From the IMG/VR virus record IMGVR_UViG_3300023174_000036, positions 62,001 through 126,000 of that record: a stretch of DNA of 64,000 bases; one strand, written 5' to 3'. Of the stretch, positions 26,902 through 34,487 are shown piece by piece; positions within the stretch are counted from its first letter, which is position 1; each line of letters starts with the position of its first letter. The notes beneath the pieces were generated by a model, which did no database searches, was not told the DNA's origin, and saw only the letters and a program-made list of their open reading frames with translations. The position numbers were made by a program, and so were the translations under genes. The DNA is from a virus.

Positions 26902-27080
26902 TGGACAAACAGGCCAAAGAATTTAAACAAGAGTTGTTTAGAATCAGTTGGTACATGCGGGGAGGTGTAACAGTAAATGAACTACTGCACATCTACAGCT
27001 ATGAAGATCGACAGGCAATCTACGCTGTGATCAATGAAAACATTGAAATAACCAAAGAATCAAACATGCCTCTGTTGTAA
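26841..27080 (+). CDS. gp26 frameshift extension, tail assembly chaperone-like
   Basis: This open frame lies -1 relative to gp26. It is bounded by a TAG at 26838, has no ATG before codon 36 and no ribosome-binding site, yet looks fully coding. The 77 codons after the slip (from CGA at 26847) give RQRLIRFSPEEILEELVRLD, a helical acidic segment, then ISWYMRGGVTVNELLHIYSY and EDRQAIYAVINENIEITK, ending NMPLL. Total fused product 349 residues. Short proteins with a WYMRGG...L...R..I..VI..NIE.TK pattern occur next to baseplate genes in T4-like phages as I recall, and frameshifted two-form tail chaperones (lambda G/GT, P2 E/E') serve the tape measure protein. The stop is 1 bp from the end of the convergent gene. 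Confidence 0.72.
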   Translation, partial: FFRQRLIRFSPEEILEELVRLDKQAKEFKQELFRISWYMRGGVTVNELLHIYSYEDRQAIYAVINENIEITKESNMPLL

Positions 27081-27081
27081 G

Positions 27082-28281
27082 TTAATATCGTTTGACACGC
27101 ACATGATTGTTCATGCGATTGACTTCAAACCCGTTACCCATGTCTTCCCAATCACCGTTGGGATTTTTATTTGGCAACATTTTTCCAGCAGTATTTGTAT
27201 TGGTGGGATTAGTATCAGTTTGGCTATCAGCATCAGCTGGCGTTACTTTTCCAGCTTGTTTTTTCTTTTCTGCTTCAGCGTCTGCTGGATTGTTTGGATT
27301 GGGATAATCAGTTGGCAATAACCCAGCAGGAATGTCAGAGTCTTTGTAAGCAGTTGCTTTTAAAAACTTGACCCATTCTTTTTTAATTAAATCTTCAGTC
27401 CACACCAGCGGTTGACCAATCACACTGGCAATTGTGACTTTGTCGCTGAACAACAACGGACCAATAATAGGAATGGCATTGAGTTGCCACAGCATAAAGT
27501 TGTCAATGAAGTTTCTTACACTGAGGTCGCCGCCAAACTTGTGTGCGTCCAAGAATGACAACCATAAAGTTTTACCAGCAAGTCCAGTAACTTTGTTGGA
27601 AACAATAGCACTAGCCCAACCCAACACTGGCACTTTGTTCCATGCACTTGGGAAAGTTGCAACTAATTGTGCAAACAGCACTGCTAAAACTTCTTTGTGA
27701 TAATCGTGAAATGCTTCAAGATCAAATCCAGGCTTGCCATCTTCCGCAATGCCGTCTGGGCCAACTGACAGTTTATCCAATGCCCAGTCCATCTGTTTCC
27801 AGTATAGGTTTACTGCTTCCCAGATGTCTGCGGCTTGCCAAGCATACAGAACTTTTGATAGACCGTTTGCAGTTAATGATTTCCAAGATGATCGTGCTTT
27901 ACGAGCTTGATTTCTTATGTGCGCTGGTAACACCGCAGGAGCATCAGGTTCTTCTCTAGGTTTGGGTTTTGGCTTATTGATGGCTTTCCAGTCGTTGTAC
28001 AATTTGTTGTGATAACCAACTGTGTCTTTTTCAACTTGTTCAATAAATTCTGGATCGTTCTTGTATTGACTCTTGCTGATGCGCTCGTCCAGCATTTTAT
28101 CCAGTTCAGCACGAGGCACTTTGATGCCTTTTTTGGTATAAGTGTTGAATACTTGAGAGCCTATGTCAGTGGCCACTTCACGACCAAATGCGGCTTTGGC
28201 AGTTTGTTTGCCAAGAAACTTCCACGCATATTCAGCAGTTTCACCTGCGGCACCTTCAAGAATAACATCCAACACTTTCAT
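27082..28281 (-). CDS. Candidate internal head protein with capsid-targeting N-terminus (399 aa)
   Basis: The protein has 399 residues. N-terminus MKVLDVILEGAAGETAEYAW: T4 internal proteins begin with a short capsid-targeting peptide (MKTYQEFIAE/A in the IP proteins) cleaved by gp21 after (I/L)xE, and ILE/G here fits that rule at residue 9. The middle is amphipathic, with long hydrophobic stretches VLAVLFAQLVATFPSAW and VPVLGWASAIVSN...LAGKTLWLSFL (about residues 200-245) and IPIIGPLLF that could touch membrane. The C-terminal 70 residues are Asn/Thr/Lys-rich and end in RMNNHVRVKRY. A perfect late box lies 21 bp upstream. I do not recognise the family; packaging in the head and ejection with DNA is an inference. 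Confidence 0.65.
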   Translation of the reverse strand: MKVLDVILEGAAGETAEYAWKFLGKQTAKAAFGREVATDIGSQVFNTYTKKGIKVPRAELDKMLDERISKSQYKNDPEFIEQVEKDTVGYHNKLYNDWKAINKPKPKPREEPDAPAVLPAHIRNQARKARSSWKSLTANGLSKVLYAWQAADIWEAVNLYWKQMDWALDKLSVGPDGIAEDGKPGFDLEAFHDYHKEVLAVLFAQLVATFPSAWNKVPVLGWASAIVSNKVTGLAGKTLWLSFLDAHKFGGDLSVRNFIDNFMLWQLNAIPIIGPLLFSDKVTIASVIGQPLVWTEDLIKKEWVKFLKATAYKDSDIPAGLLPTDYPNPNNPADAEAEKKKQAGKVTPADADSQTDTNPTNTNTAGKMLPNKNPNGDWEDMGNGFEVNRMNNHVRVKRY

Positions 28282-28302
28282 AGAGATTTTTCCATTATGA
28301 CA

Positions 28303-28310
28303 TATTTATA
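28303..28310 (-). promoter_or_regulatory. Late promoter TATAAATA for the 399-codon gene
   Basis: The minus strand reads GTGTATAAATATG, an exact late-box match 21 bp before the ATG at 28281, the same spacing as most plus-strand late boxes here. Confidence 0.75.
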
Positions 28311-28410
28311 CACTATCAAGATGAACTACGTTCATCTGTTCATCGCTTGCGCTCGAACTTTTCTTTCTTTTTCAACAGTAGCACATGATTAACTGCGAAG
28401 CAGTTTAAAT

Positions 28411-28486
28411 ATTATCTAGATTGTTCAGTCACACTTTGCCCTGGCGGGCAAAAATGAAACATTATCTGAGTTGAACATGTCACACT
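28411..28486. repeat. Imperfect direct repeat pair, 50 bp apart
   Basis: ATTATCTAGATTG...GTCACACT at 28411-28435 recurs as ATTATCTGAGTTG...GTCACACT at 28461-28486. The GGGCAAA hairpin lies between the copies. Could be protein-binding sites; nothing further is shown. Confidence 0.5.
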
Positions 28487-28787
28487 AGCGTTACAGCAAT
28501 TACAGAGGCGGTTGTCCGGTACCTCGAGCTGAGTCTTTATACAACGGCGGGTCTTAATATATACGCTAACACACATCAAGCCGTGGGTATTTCTCCCTCT
28601 TTTAGCCTTTTTTACTGGGTTTCATAAACTAAACGGGTTATAGGCATATCCCATCAGCATCCTTGCGGGTAGTAGTTTACTGGTCTGTCGCCAAGCAGAT
28701 ACACCTTACCGTCACACATCAGAACGGATTCAGGGCACACTATCAACGCCTGTGCGGGCTTATTTGGCGATTAAACGGCCTGAATTA

Positions 28788-29213
28788 TTAGCCTTTGAGT
28801 ATATGCGAACCATGTACACGGACACTGATCTGGCCGTTATAATAGTCTTTTGATTCTAGAACTTTGTGGGTAAACTGTTCTCTGGCCTCGATGTAAGAGC
28901 ATTGCGCCTTGGATGTGCAATAATATAGGATTTCTCTTGTGAAGTTTTCTTTGCCTAATTTCAATACGTCCACGTTTAATTCCAGGTTTGACCCATAATA
29001 ATCACGCCAGTCGCTGTCGACTTTGCTACGTATTTTCTTTTTTTTCTTAGTGCCGTTCTTAAGTTTAACTACTTTGTAGCTGGTCTTAGCGAACTTGGCT
29101 AGTTTTTTGCCTATATATTTGCGTCCAGAGATGACATTTGTTATCAAGTACACGAAACCAACACAATCTTCGGGCAGTGTTTCAACAATTTCGTTTTGAT
29201 AAGTCCATGACAT
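28788..29213 (-). CDS. GIY-YIG family endonuclease, Seg-like
   Basis: The protein has 141 residues. The N-terminal part has the GIY-YIG layout: FVYLITNVISGRKYIGKK (residues about 20-37), then a lysine-rich loop and SDWRDYYGSN, followed by LGKENFTREILYYCTSKAQCSYIEAREQF with the conserved Glu positions. This matches the small GIY-YIG proteins of T4-like phages, related to Seg free-standing homing nucleases, that begin MSWTY and end in ...LKG. The gene lies between a noncoding island and the gp46/47 genes. Whether it is mobile or a fixed phage nuclease cannot be told from sequence alone. No good ribosome-binding site is visible before the ATG, so translation is probably weak or coupled. Confidence 0.8.
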   Translation of the reverse strand: MSWTYQNEIVETLPEDCVGFVYLITNVISGRKYIGKKLAKFAKTSYKVVKLKNGTKKKKKIRSKVDSDWRDYYGSNLELNVDVLKLGKENFTREILYYCTSKAQCSYIEAREQFTHKVLESKDYYNGQISVRVHGSHILKG

Positions 29214-29228
29214 GCAGTAGTTAGCATA

Positions 29229-29480
29229 TCATTCCGCCGTGTCACCTTTCTTTTGAGCCTTGGTTTCGTCCAAATGTACTCTGTACTGTTGAACTTTTTC
29301 CCTGCGTTCACGTGCAATGATACGAATCTGCGCTAGCCAGTAGCGCATATTTTCTCCTGCCCGTCTTGTGCCTTTGTTGATCCAGTTTTGATTTGCTTTG
29401 AAATATTGCCTAAAGGCTTCCATTAAACGCTCATGCGTTTCTTCGTCCTGATAATCTAATGGAGGTACCCGTTTGCTCAT
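29229..29480 (-). CDS. Small basic protein of unknown function (83 aa)
   Basis: The protein has 83 residues. Its start overlaps the gp46 stop (TAATG), so it is translated with the recombination genes. Helical and basic: AFRQYFKANQNWINKGTRRAGENMRYWLAQIRIIARERREKVQQYR. The N....(T/G)..AG...R.wL..IR.iA.eRR pattern resembles short proteins I have seen in other large myoviruses near recombination or structural genes; some are suspected DNA-binding or histone-like, but no function is established to my knowledge. Here the tail is hydrophilic (DETKAQKKGDTAE). Confidence 0.65.
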   Translation of the reverse strand: MSKRVPPLDYQDEETHERLMEAFRQYFKANQNWINKGTRRAGENMRYWLAQIRIIARERREKVQQYRVHLDETKAQKKGDTAE

Positions 29481-31258
29481 TATTCTGTTACTTCTAAGTC
29501 GTTGGCATAGTTTGTAAAGCCATTTTCCTTAATAACTTTAAGAACATTGTTCACACGACCAATTAATTCGTCCTTGTGACTGATCAAGAAAATATTCTTC
29601 TTGCGTTCACGTGCCATTTTCTTAAGTACAGCCAATGCGCCTTCAACTCCTGATGCGTCTAAGCCGTTATCCACTAACTCGTCAACAAACAACAAGTTAA
29701 TTGATTGATATAAACTTTCCCAAACATCACGGAAACTCCAACTCAAACCTAGTATCAAACGATTGCGTTCACCACGGCTCAAGTTATCAAAGTCAAGATC
29801 TTGCCCCAGCTGTGTGATAATAACAGTTAAATCGTTTTGGAACACCACAGTATGCGGTAATCCCATCTTGTCAAGATAATATGTAAGTCTATTGTTGAGA
29901 TATGCCAAGTTCTGATCAATAATCTTCTTACGGATAAAACTATCCTTGCTGGTCAACAGCTTTAGCAAGAACTCTTGATGATCTTTAAGCGTGTTCAGTT
30001 GATTAACATTGTCCCATGAGATAGTCTGCATGGCAGTGTGCTGTAGTTCGTCAATTTGCTCTTGATAAGGATCCGTTTCGCCTGCTTTGATTGTTAATTG
30101 CGTTTCCAGTGTCTTGAGATTGTTTTGATGTTTGAGTGCTTGCTCAACAGAGTCGTAATAAGTGTTGGGACGTCCAGACACTTCACCAATGCCTTTGATC
30201 TCTTTCATGATCTTGGTCAAGTCGCTGTTAACTTTGTCCAAATACTTTTGTGCTTCTGCCAAATGTTGTTGAGCAGTGGTACTCATTTCTTCATGTTTGT
30301 GATCATGTAGTTCTTGCTCACAAGCGTGACACTTTTTGTCTTTCAACTTAGCAAGCTCGTCAGCGTACTTTTTTACGCTTCGCTCCGCTTGCGCTGTCGC
30401 GCTGTCTAACGTAGCCCGTTCCTTATTTAGGCTTTTCAGCTTCGCTGTCTGTTCTTCGAACAGTTTCAAGTCATTATGCTTGGTCAGCTCAGAATCAATG
30501 TCTACATTTTCTAATTCCACAATAGCTCTTGCTATTTTTTCTATTTCTTCAGTGTGCTGATTGTTCCATGCATTTTGTCTAGATGTTAATGAGTCAATAC
30601 TTTGTTGTATTTTTTCGTTAGACTTTTTTGCGGCTTCAATATCTGCATTTTCTTGATAGATATTGTCCTTGGTAGTCTTAATCATCTCTTTAAGACCTTC
30701 AGCTTTTTCACTGAGTAAGGTAATACCAAGCAACTGCTCAATAATTACACGCTGATCATTTGCCTTCATAGATAAGAAAGGCTCTGTATAAGTGTTAAGC
30801 GCAACAATGTGCCTAAACATATCATGACTCATGCCCAACAAGTCGTCAAGATCTCGTTGCGTTTCACGCATATCGCCTTGAGCATCGTCAGTTTCTTCTG
30901 TATCCTGTGCTTGGTTATTAACAAAGAATTGCAACACGTTGGGTTTACGCCCACGTTCAATGCGATATTCAGTGCCGTCTTTATCAAATGTAAGTGTAAC
31001 CAACATATTTTTATTGTTGATTTTATTGATCAAGTTGTCTTTTTTGATGTTAGTGAGCGCATTACCGTATAACGCATAGCTTAATGCATTTACAATAGTG
31101 GTTTTACCAGTACCGTTACGTGATCCGCTGTCATCACCGCCTTGATCCAAGTTCTCTCCAAGGACAAGTGTTAGATTTTCTTTATCAAAGTTTACAGCCT
31201 GGGTTTGATTACCCACACTCATGAAATTCTTAACTGTTAAATCTTTAATCTTTATCAT
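29480..31258 (-). CDS. gp46: Recombination endonuclease subunit gp46 (Rad50/SbcC-like)
   Basis: The protein has 592 residues. It is the ATPase half of the gp46/gp47 complex that resects double-strand ends for recombination-dependent replication and helps degrade host DNA. Visible motifs are Walker A GSRNGTGKTT (residues 45-54), preceded by an acidic loop; two long coiled-coil arms (about 170-300 and 315-420) around a zinc hook KCHACEQEL (about 310); ABC signature LSRGERNRLILGL (about 489); Walker B INLLFVDEL (about 520); and the H-loop IFLISHKDEL. Start ATG overlaps the gp47 stop as ATGA. Length is close to T4 gp46 (560). Confidence 0.95.
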   Translation of the reverse strand: MIKIKDLTVKNFMSVGNQTQAVNFDKENLTLVLGENLDQGGDDSGSRNGTGKTTIVNALSYALYGNALTNIKKDNLINKINNKNMLVTLTFDKDGTEYRIERGRKPNVLQFFVNNQAQDTEETDDAQGDMRETQRDLDDLLGMSHDMFRHIVALNTYTEPFLSMKANDQRVIIEQLLGITLLSEKAEGLKEMIKTTKDNIYQENADIEAAKKSNEKIQQSIDSLTSRQNAWNNQHTEEIEKIARAIVELENVDIDSELTKHNDLKLFEEQTAKLKSLNKERATLDSATAQAERSVKKYADELAKLKDKKCHACEQELHDHKHEEMSTTAQQHLAEAQKYLDKVNSDLTKIMKEIKGIGEVSGRPNTYYDSVEQALKHQNNLKTLETQLTIKAGETDPYQEQIDELQHTAMQTISWDNVNQLNTLKDHQEFLLKLLTSKDSFIRKKIIDQNLAYLNNRLTYYLDKMGLPHTVVFQNDLTVIITQLGQDLDFDNLSRGERNRLILGLSWSFRDVWESLYQSINLLFVDELVDNGLDASGVEGALAVLKKMARERKKNIFLISHKDELIGRVNNVLKVIKENGFTNYANDLEVTE

Positions 31259-32268
31259 AGGCTATTATAAATGTTCAGTAATAGATTCTTATCGAACTGA
31301 TCAGAATCAATGTTTACGATTTGACTGCTAACAATTTGATCAACACTTTCAAAAGATTGCACATCAATATTGGTATTAATTTCAATCTCTTTCTTTTCCG
31401 CAATCAAGGTAAGTTCGCGAATATTATAATCAGCAATAAACTTTTCTTTAATGAAACTTGCTTCTTCATAACTGATATCAATATCCAGTGCAACCCGCAA
31501 ATGTTGTTTGGGTTTGATAATTTTATCAGCATCGTCGATCAATTGGCTTAGTTTAACAGTACGGAACGTAGGTTGAGCAGGCCAACTGTGATATTCAGGT
31601 TGCCCATCCCACTCTAATATCATCATACCGCGGTCGTCATCCCATGTATCTGCATAATTGTGGGGAAACGCATTGCCAATATAGATCATATTACGCTGTT
31701 GCTGACGTTTGTGGAAGTGTCCACTAAATCCTAGTTCGTAATTTTGAAAACTATCTAGTTGAATCTCGCCATGATCTGGCATCTGTACCATAGCGTTCAT
31801 AAAGAAGCTGGGCAATTCAAAGTGTCCAAAGATGTACTTGCCGCCTTTCTTACCAATGCTTCGCCACTCATCTCCTACAAGCCACGGGCAGAGTGTAACA
31901 TCCCCAATGGTAGTCGGTTCGTGTACCACAGTGATTCCGGGAATATACTTGCCAAACTCAACGGAATGGATATCACGTTTGTCTTTATAATATAAATCAT
32001 GATTACCAGGAAAAAAGTAAAACTGATCAAATGCTTTACCCAGTTTTTCCAGTGCTCGAAGCGAGTAGTCCATAGTAGTGATATTAAGACTATTGCGATT
32101 GTGATGCCAATCGCCCATAAAAATTCCTGTGTCACACCCTTCCTCCTTTGCTTTAGCAATGTACCAATCCACAAAGTCTTCGCAATCTTGATTGTGTACA
32201 CTACTATTGCTTTTTAATCCAAAGTGTATGTCTGTGAAACACGCTACTTTTTTAAACAAATTACTCAC
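31255..32268 (-). CDS. gp47: Recombination endonuclease subunit gp47 (Mre11/SbcD-like)
   Basis: About 337 residues. Metallophosphoesterase motifs are in order: ACFTDIHFG (near residue 13), GIFMGDWHHNR (about 48), FFPGNHDLYY (about 90), IFGHFELP (about 150) and GFSGHFHKRQ (about 182). The frame is open to a GTG at 32319, but GTG at 32268 is preceded by GAGGAC at good spacing and gives (M)SNLFKKVACFTDIHFG; this start overlaps the last codons of gp55 in GTGAGTAA. Its stop overlaps the gp46 start. Together with gp46 it forms the end-resection nuclease. Confidence 0.92.
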   Translation of the reverse strand: MSNLFKKVACFTDIHFGLKSNSSVHNQDCEDFVDWYIAKAKEEGCDTGIFMGDWHHNRNSLNITTMDYSLRALEKLGKAFDQFYFFPGNHDLYYKDKRDIHSVEFGKYIPGITVVHEPTTIGDVTLCPWLVGDEWRSIGKKGGKYIFGHFELPSFFMNAMVQMPDHGEIQLDSFQNYELGFSGHFHKRQQQRNMIYIGNAFPHNYADTWDDDRGMMILEWDGQPEYHSWPAQPTFRTVKLSQLIDDADKIIKPKQHLRVALDIDISYEEASFIKEKFIADYNIRELTLIAEKKEIEINTNIDVQSFESVDQIVSSQIVNIDSDQFDKNLLLNIYNSL

Positions 32269-33094
32269 TAGACGTGTCCTCGTTGTGTCGTTTAAGTGCG
32301 GCCGCATGTTCGCCAGCACCAGTTCTGCTGTAACTAGGGTTCATGCCATTTATTTCCAAAATGTCATCACGAATATTTTGGTTACGCTTCTCGATATTAA
32401 TAACACGTACAAAACTATTTGTAACAGCCGCCGTGAAATACGCAAACGGGTTATCCGATTTACTTTCATCAAACTGTAATCCTATTTGTGTTAATTGCAA
32501 GATTGCCTGACCCTTCATTTCGTCGTTGTAAGTGTAACCACGAACATTGCCTCGTGTGGCATATCGCTCACACAATTTTAACATCATCCGAGCTAAAGTT
32601 GGAGTAATTTGGCCCGCATCTTTATCAAACTTGCCTTTGATTAGATCACCCTTCCAATGACTCTTGCCCACACATACTAGTTCGTCTTTGTCATCAAACT
32701 TCCAGTGTTGGAATGGAGGAAAGTTTACTTTGTCTCTATGATCAGCAAGTGTTTTTGGATTTTTCTTTCTGATACCGTTAAGTGGAATATGATCAAATGT
32801 CATGATCCTGAATACTAAATCGGTTTTTAACATTTTTTTGTAGTCTACTTCGCAGTCTGCTTGTTTGACTTTTTCACCAGCGGCTTTGCGCCTTTGGTAT
32901 TCCGCATCGCCAATGCGTTTGGCCCTTGCACGTTTGGCTTCTGCTATGGTTCTGATGTTAATTTTAGATATATCGGATAAAATCAAATCATATTGGTGAT
33001 AAATTGGGTCTGTAAAACTGCAATATGAGCTTTTACTTCTATGTATTTCCAACAACATATCCTTGTTGTTTAGGTAATTAACTTTCACTGTCAT
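32261..33094 (-). CDS. gp55: Late transcription sigma factor gp55
   Basis: The protein has 277 residues; its ATG follows GAGGAC. gp55 directs host RNA polymerase to TATAAATA late promoters. The conserved part is LKLCERYATRGNVRGYTYNDEMKGQAILQLTQIGLQF..., followed by NPFAYFTAAVTNSFVRVINIEKRNQNIRDDIL (about residues 165-250), the sigma region 2-like core of T4-type gp55. It is longer than T4 gp55 (185 residues), with an N-terminal extension of about 100 residues that includes a KRARAKRIGDAEYQRRKAAGEKV helix and a segment LNGIRKKNPKTLADHRDKVNF also seen in aquatic relatives as I recall. It is first in the gp55-gp47-gp46 operon, under a sigma-70 promoter. Confidence 0.9.
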   Translation of the reverse strand: MTVKVNYLNNKDMLLEIHRSKSSYCSFTDPIYHQYDLILSDISKINIRTIAEAKRARAKRIGDAEYQRRKAAGEKVKQADCEVDYKKMLKTDLVFRIMTFDHIPLNGIRKKNPKTLADHRDKVNFPPFQHWKFDDKDELVCVGKSHWKGDLIKGKFDKDAGQITPTLARMMLKLCERYATRGNVRGYTYNDEMKGQAILQLTQIGLQFDESKSDNPFAYFTAAVTNSFVRVINIEKRNQNIRDDILEINGMNPSYSRTGAGEHAAALKRHNEDTSSE

Positions 33095-33116
33095 TAGATG
33101 AGTCCTCGTAAGTTAC

Positions 33117-33145
33117 ATTATAAACTACGCACTTATTAAAGTCAA
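33117..33145 (-). promoter_or_regulatory. Host sigma-70 promoter for gp55-gp47-gp46
   Basis: On the minus strand, TTGACT (33145-33140), a 17-base spacer, and TATAAT (33122-33117). The -35 differs from consensus at one base and the -10 is perfect. The predicted start (about 33110) leaves a leader of only about 16 bases with GAGGAC in it. It would serve early or middle expression before gp55 is made. Confidence 0.8.
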
Positions 33146-33152
33146 ATAAATA
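33145..33152 (+). promoter_or_regulatory. Late promoter AATAAATA for the baseplate operon
   Basis: CAAATAAATAATAC on plus, 23 bp before the ATG at 33176, with AGAGGGA as ribosome-binding site. It matches 7 of 8 positions of the late box and shares base 33145 with the -35 element of the divergent gp55 promoter. Confidence 0.65.
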
Positions 33153-33175
33153 ATACACCAAAGAGGGATATTATT

Positions 33176-34183
33176 ATGGGTTTATTTGATACAGGTGCCA
33201 GCCTTGCTTCAACATTAGGCAAATCTGCCAATGCAATAGGCGCAATTGGCAGTGCAGTAGGTACAGCTGGTCGATTGAGTTCTGCTATCTCTGCCGGATA
33301 CAATGTTGGCGGAGTTGCCAGTGCAATTCGAGCAATAAACTTACCCGCCGCTGGAGAAGCAATTGGAGATGTCTTAGGAGCAGTGGCTGAATTTACAGAC
33401 TCTGACAATGCAAATGATTGGCGAGTTAGATTAAGCATGGCCAAATGGACCAGTTTCAAAGGTAGTCCAGTGCTACAACCATTAAAAGATGCAGGCGGAT
33501 TAATATTTCCTTACACTCCTAAAATTAACATTGCGTCAAAAGCAAACTATGGCACTATCCCAACTACTCACACAAACTACACATTTCAAAACTTTAAAAA
33601 TAGTGATCCTGGATCGATAACTATTACAGCACCTATGTATGTTTCTGACGCCGCGGAAGGGTTGTACTGGATCGCAATGGTACACTATTTAAGAAGTCTA
33701 ACCAAAATGTTTGCAGGAAATGATCCAAAAGCCGGCAACCCACCTCCCATTGTATTTTTAAATGGATATGGAAATTATGTTTTTAAAAATGTTCCAGTGG
33801 TTGTGACATCTATGCAAGTGAGTTTAGAAAATACTTGTGATTATATCAGTGTACCAGTTGTTGGATCAGCGGCAGGCGAAATAGAAGGACTTGCTGATTC
33901 AATCAGTGGCACTGCCAGTGCATTAGGCGGATTGTTTGGCGGATCAGTTGCCAGTGTTGCTGGAGCAGTTGGTAGTATTGCTGGTGGCATAGGACAAGTT
34001 GCTGGACTTGCAGGAAGTTTAGGGTTTGGCGGATCAGTCAGCGGTGGTATATCACATGTTCCAACAAAAAGTTCTTTTACCGTAACAGTACAACCAATCT
34101 ACAGTAGAACTAGTAGTCGTAAATTCAGTCTTGATAGATTTGTATCAGGTGGATATCTTAACAGTCCTTTTGGATATATTTAA
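33176..34183 (+). CDS. Baseplate tail-tube cap/initiator-like protein (gp48/gp54 type)
   Basis: The protein has 335 residues and is first in the plus-strand baseplate operon. Flanking Ala/Gly/Ser-rich segments (residues about 5-75 and 235-300) surround a conserved core: LQPLKDAGGLIFPYTPKINI, YGTIPTTHTNYTFQNFKNSDPGSITITAPM, LYWIAMVHYLRSLTKMFAG, NPPPIVFLNGYGNYVFKNVPVVVTSMQVSL. That order is the one I know from proteins annotated gp48 or gp54 (baseplate-tail tube junction) in cyanophages and other aquatic T4-like phages; they share a tube-like fold. Which of the two it corresponds to cannot be settled here. Its stop is directly followed by the gp53 ATG. Confidence 0.62.
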   Translation: MGLFDTGASLASTLGKSANAIGAIGSAVGTAGRLSSAISAGYNVGGVASAIRAINLPAAGEAIGDVLGAVAEFTDSDNANDWRVRLSMAKWTSFKGSPVLQPLKDAGGLIFPYTPKINIASKANYGTIPTTHTNYTFQNFKNSDPGSITITAPMYVSDAAEGLYWIAMVHYLRSLTKMFAGNDPKAGNPPPIVFLNGYGNYVFKNVPVVVTSMQVSLENTCDYISVPVVGSAAGEIEGLADSISGTASALGGLFGGSVASVAGAVGSIAGGIGQVAGLAGSLGFGGSVSGGISHVPTKSSFTVTVQPIYSRTSSRKFSLDRFVSGGYLNSPFGYI

Positions 34184-34184
34184 A

Positions 34185-34487
34185 ATGGGTGCAACTTACA
34201 AAAATACAAGTCCGTGGTTTTCTACTCCTATTAAAAAAAACTATCTGGATGTTTTAAGAATTAGGACAGTTAGTGCTGAGCCCGATGACTTCTTATATGG
34301 GATAGAAAGTCAATACACTTACCGACCCGACTTGTTGGCGTTTGACTTGTATGGTGATCCTACATTGTGGTGGGTGTTCATACAACGAAATCTTGATGTG
34401 TTACAAGATCCAGTATTTGATTTTGTTCCTGGAAAAAACATATACATTCCAAAAAAATCAAGTCTGTTTAACATACTAGGATTATAA
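34185..34487 (+). CDS. gp53: Baseplate wedge protein gp53
   Basis: About 100 residues from the ATG at 34185, one base after the preceding stop; an upstream in-frame ATG at 34131 lies inside the previous gene and is less likely. The C-terminal half has YRPDLLAFDLYGDPTLWWVFIQRNLDVLQDPVFDFVPGKNIYIP, the strongly conserved gp53 region, which binds other wedge components at the baseplate periphery. It is about half the length of T4 gp53 (196), as in other aquatic relatives. Its stop overlaps the next ATG (TAATG). Confidence 0.85.
   Translation: MGATYKNTSPWFSTPIKKNYLDVLRIRTVSAEPDDFLYGIESQYTYRPDLLAFDLYGDPTLWWVFIQRNLDVLQDPVFDFVPGKNIYIPKKSSLFNILGL

Larger units (their letters stand above)
28282..28787. 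other. Noncoding island with hairpins and a direct repeat
   Basis: About 500 bp without a convincing gene. It holds the late promoter of the 399-codon gene at its left end, then hairpins GATGAAC-TAC-GTTCATC (28320-28336), AACTGC-GAA-GCAGTT (28391-28405) and TTTGCCC-TGGC-GGGCAAA (28435-28452), and an imperfect 50 bp-spaced direct repeat ATTATCT...GTCACACT (28411-28435, 28461-28486). Base composition looks less AT-rich than the neighbours. A 21-codon minus ORF (28719-28654) exists without a ribosome-binding site. No tRNA cloverleaf or group I intron core could be made out by eye. It lies directly downstream of the GIY-YIG gene. Confidence 0.6.

Noticed and set aside
28490-28520. Adjacent KpnI and XhoI recognition sequences (GGTACCTCGAG), as in cloning polylinkers
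   Set aside because: Only two sites, with no further vector-like sequence around them that I recognise; chance is adequate. A vector screen would settle it.
28654-28719. 21-codon minus ORF (MCDGKVYLLGDRPVNYY...) in the noncoding island
   Set aside because: It reads like protein but has no ribosome-binding site and is too short to judge; left as part of the island.
30365-30410. Short run of GCTTCGCTCCGCTTGCGCTGTCGCGCTG in gp46 as a possible repeat element
   Set aside because: It is in frame inside the coiled-coil part of gp46 (LDSATAQAERSVKK) and not repeated elsewhere in the window in a convincing way.
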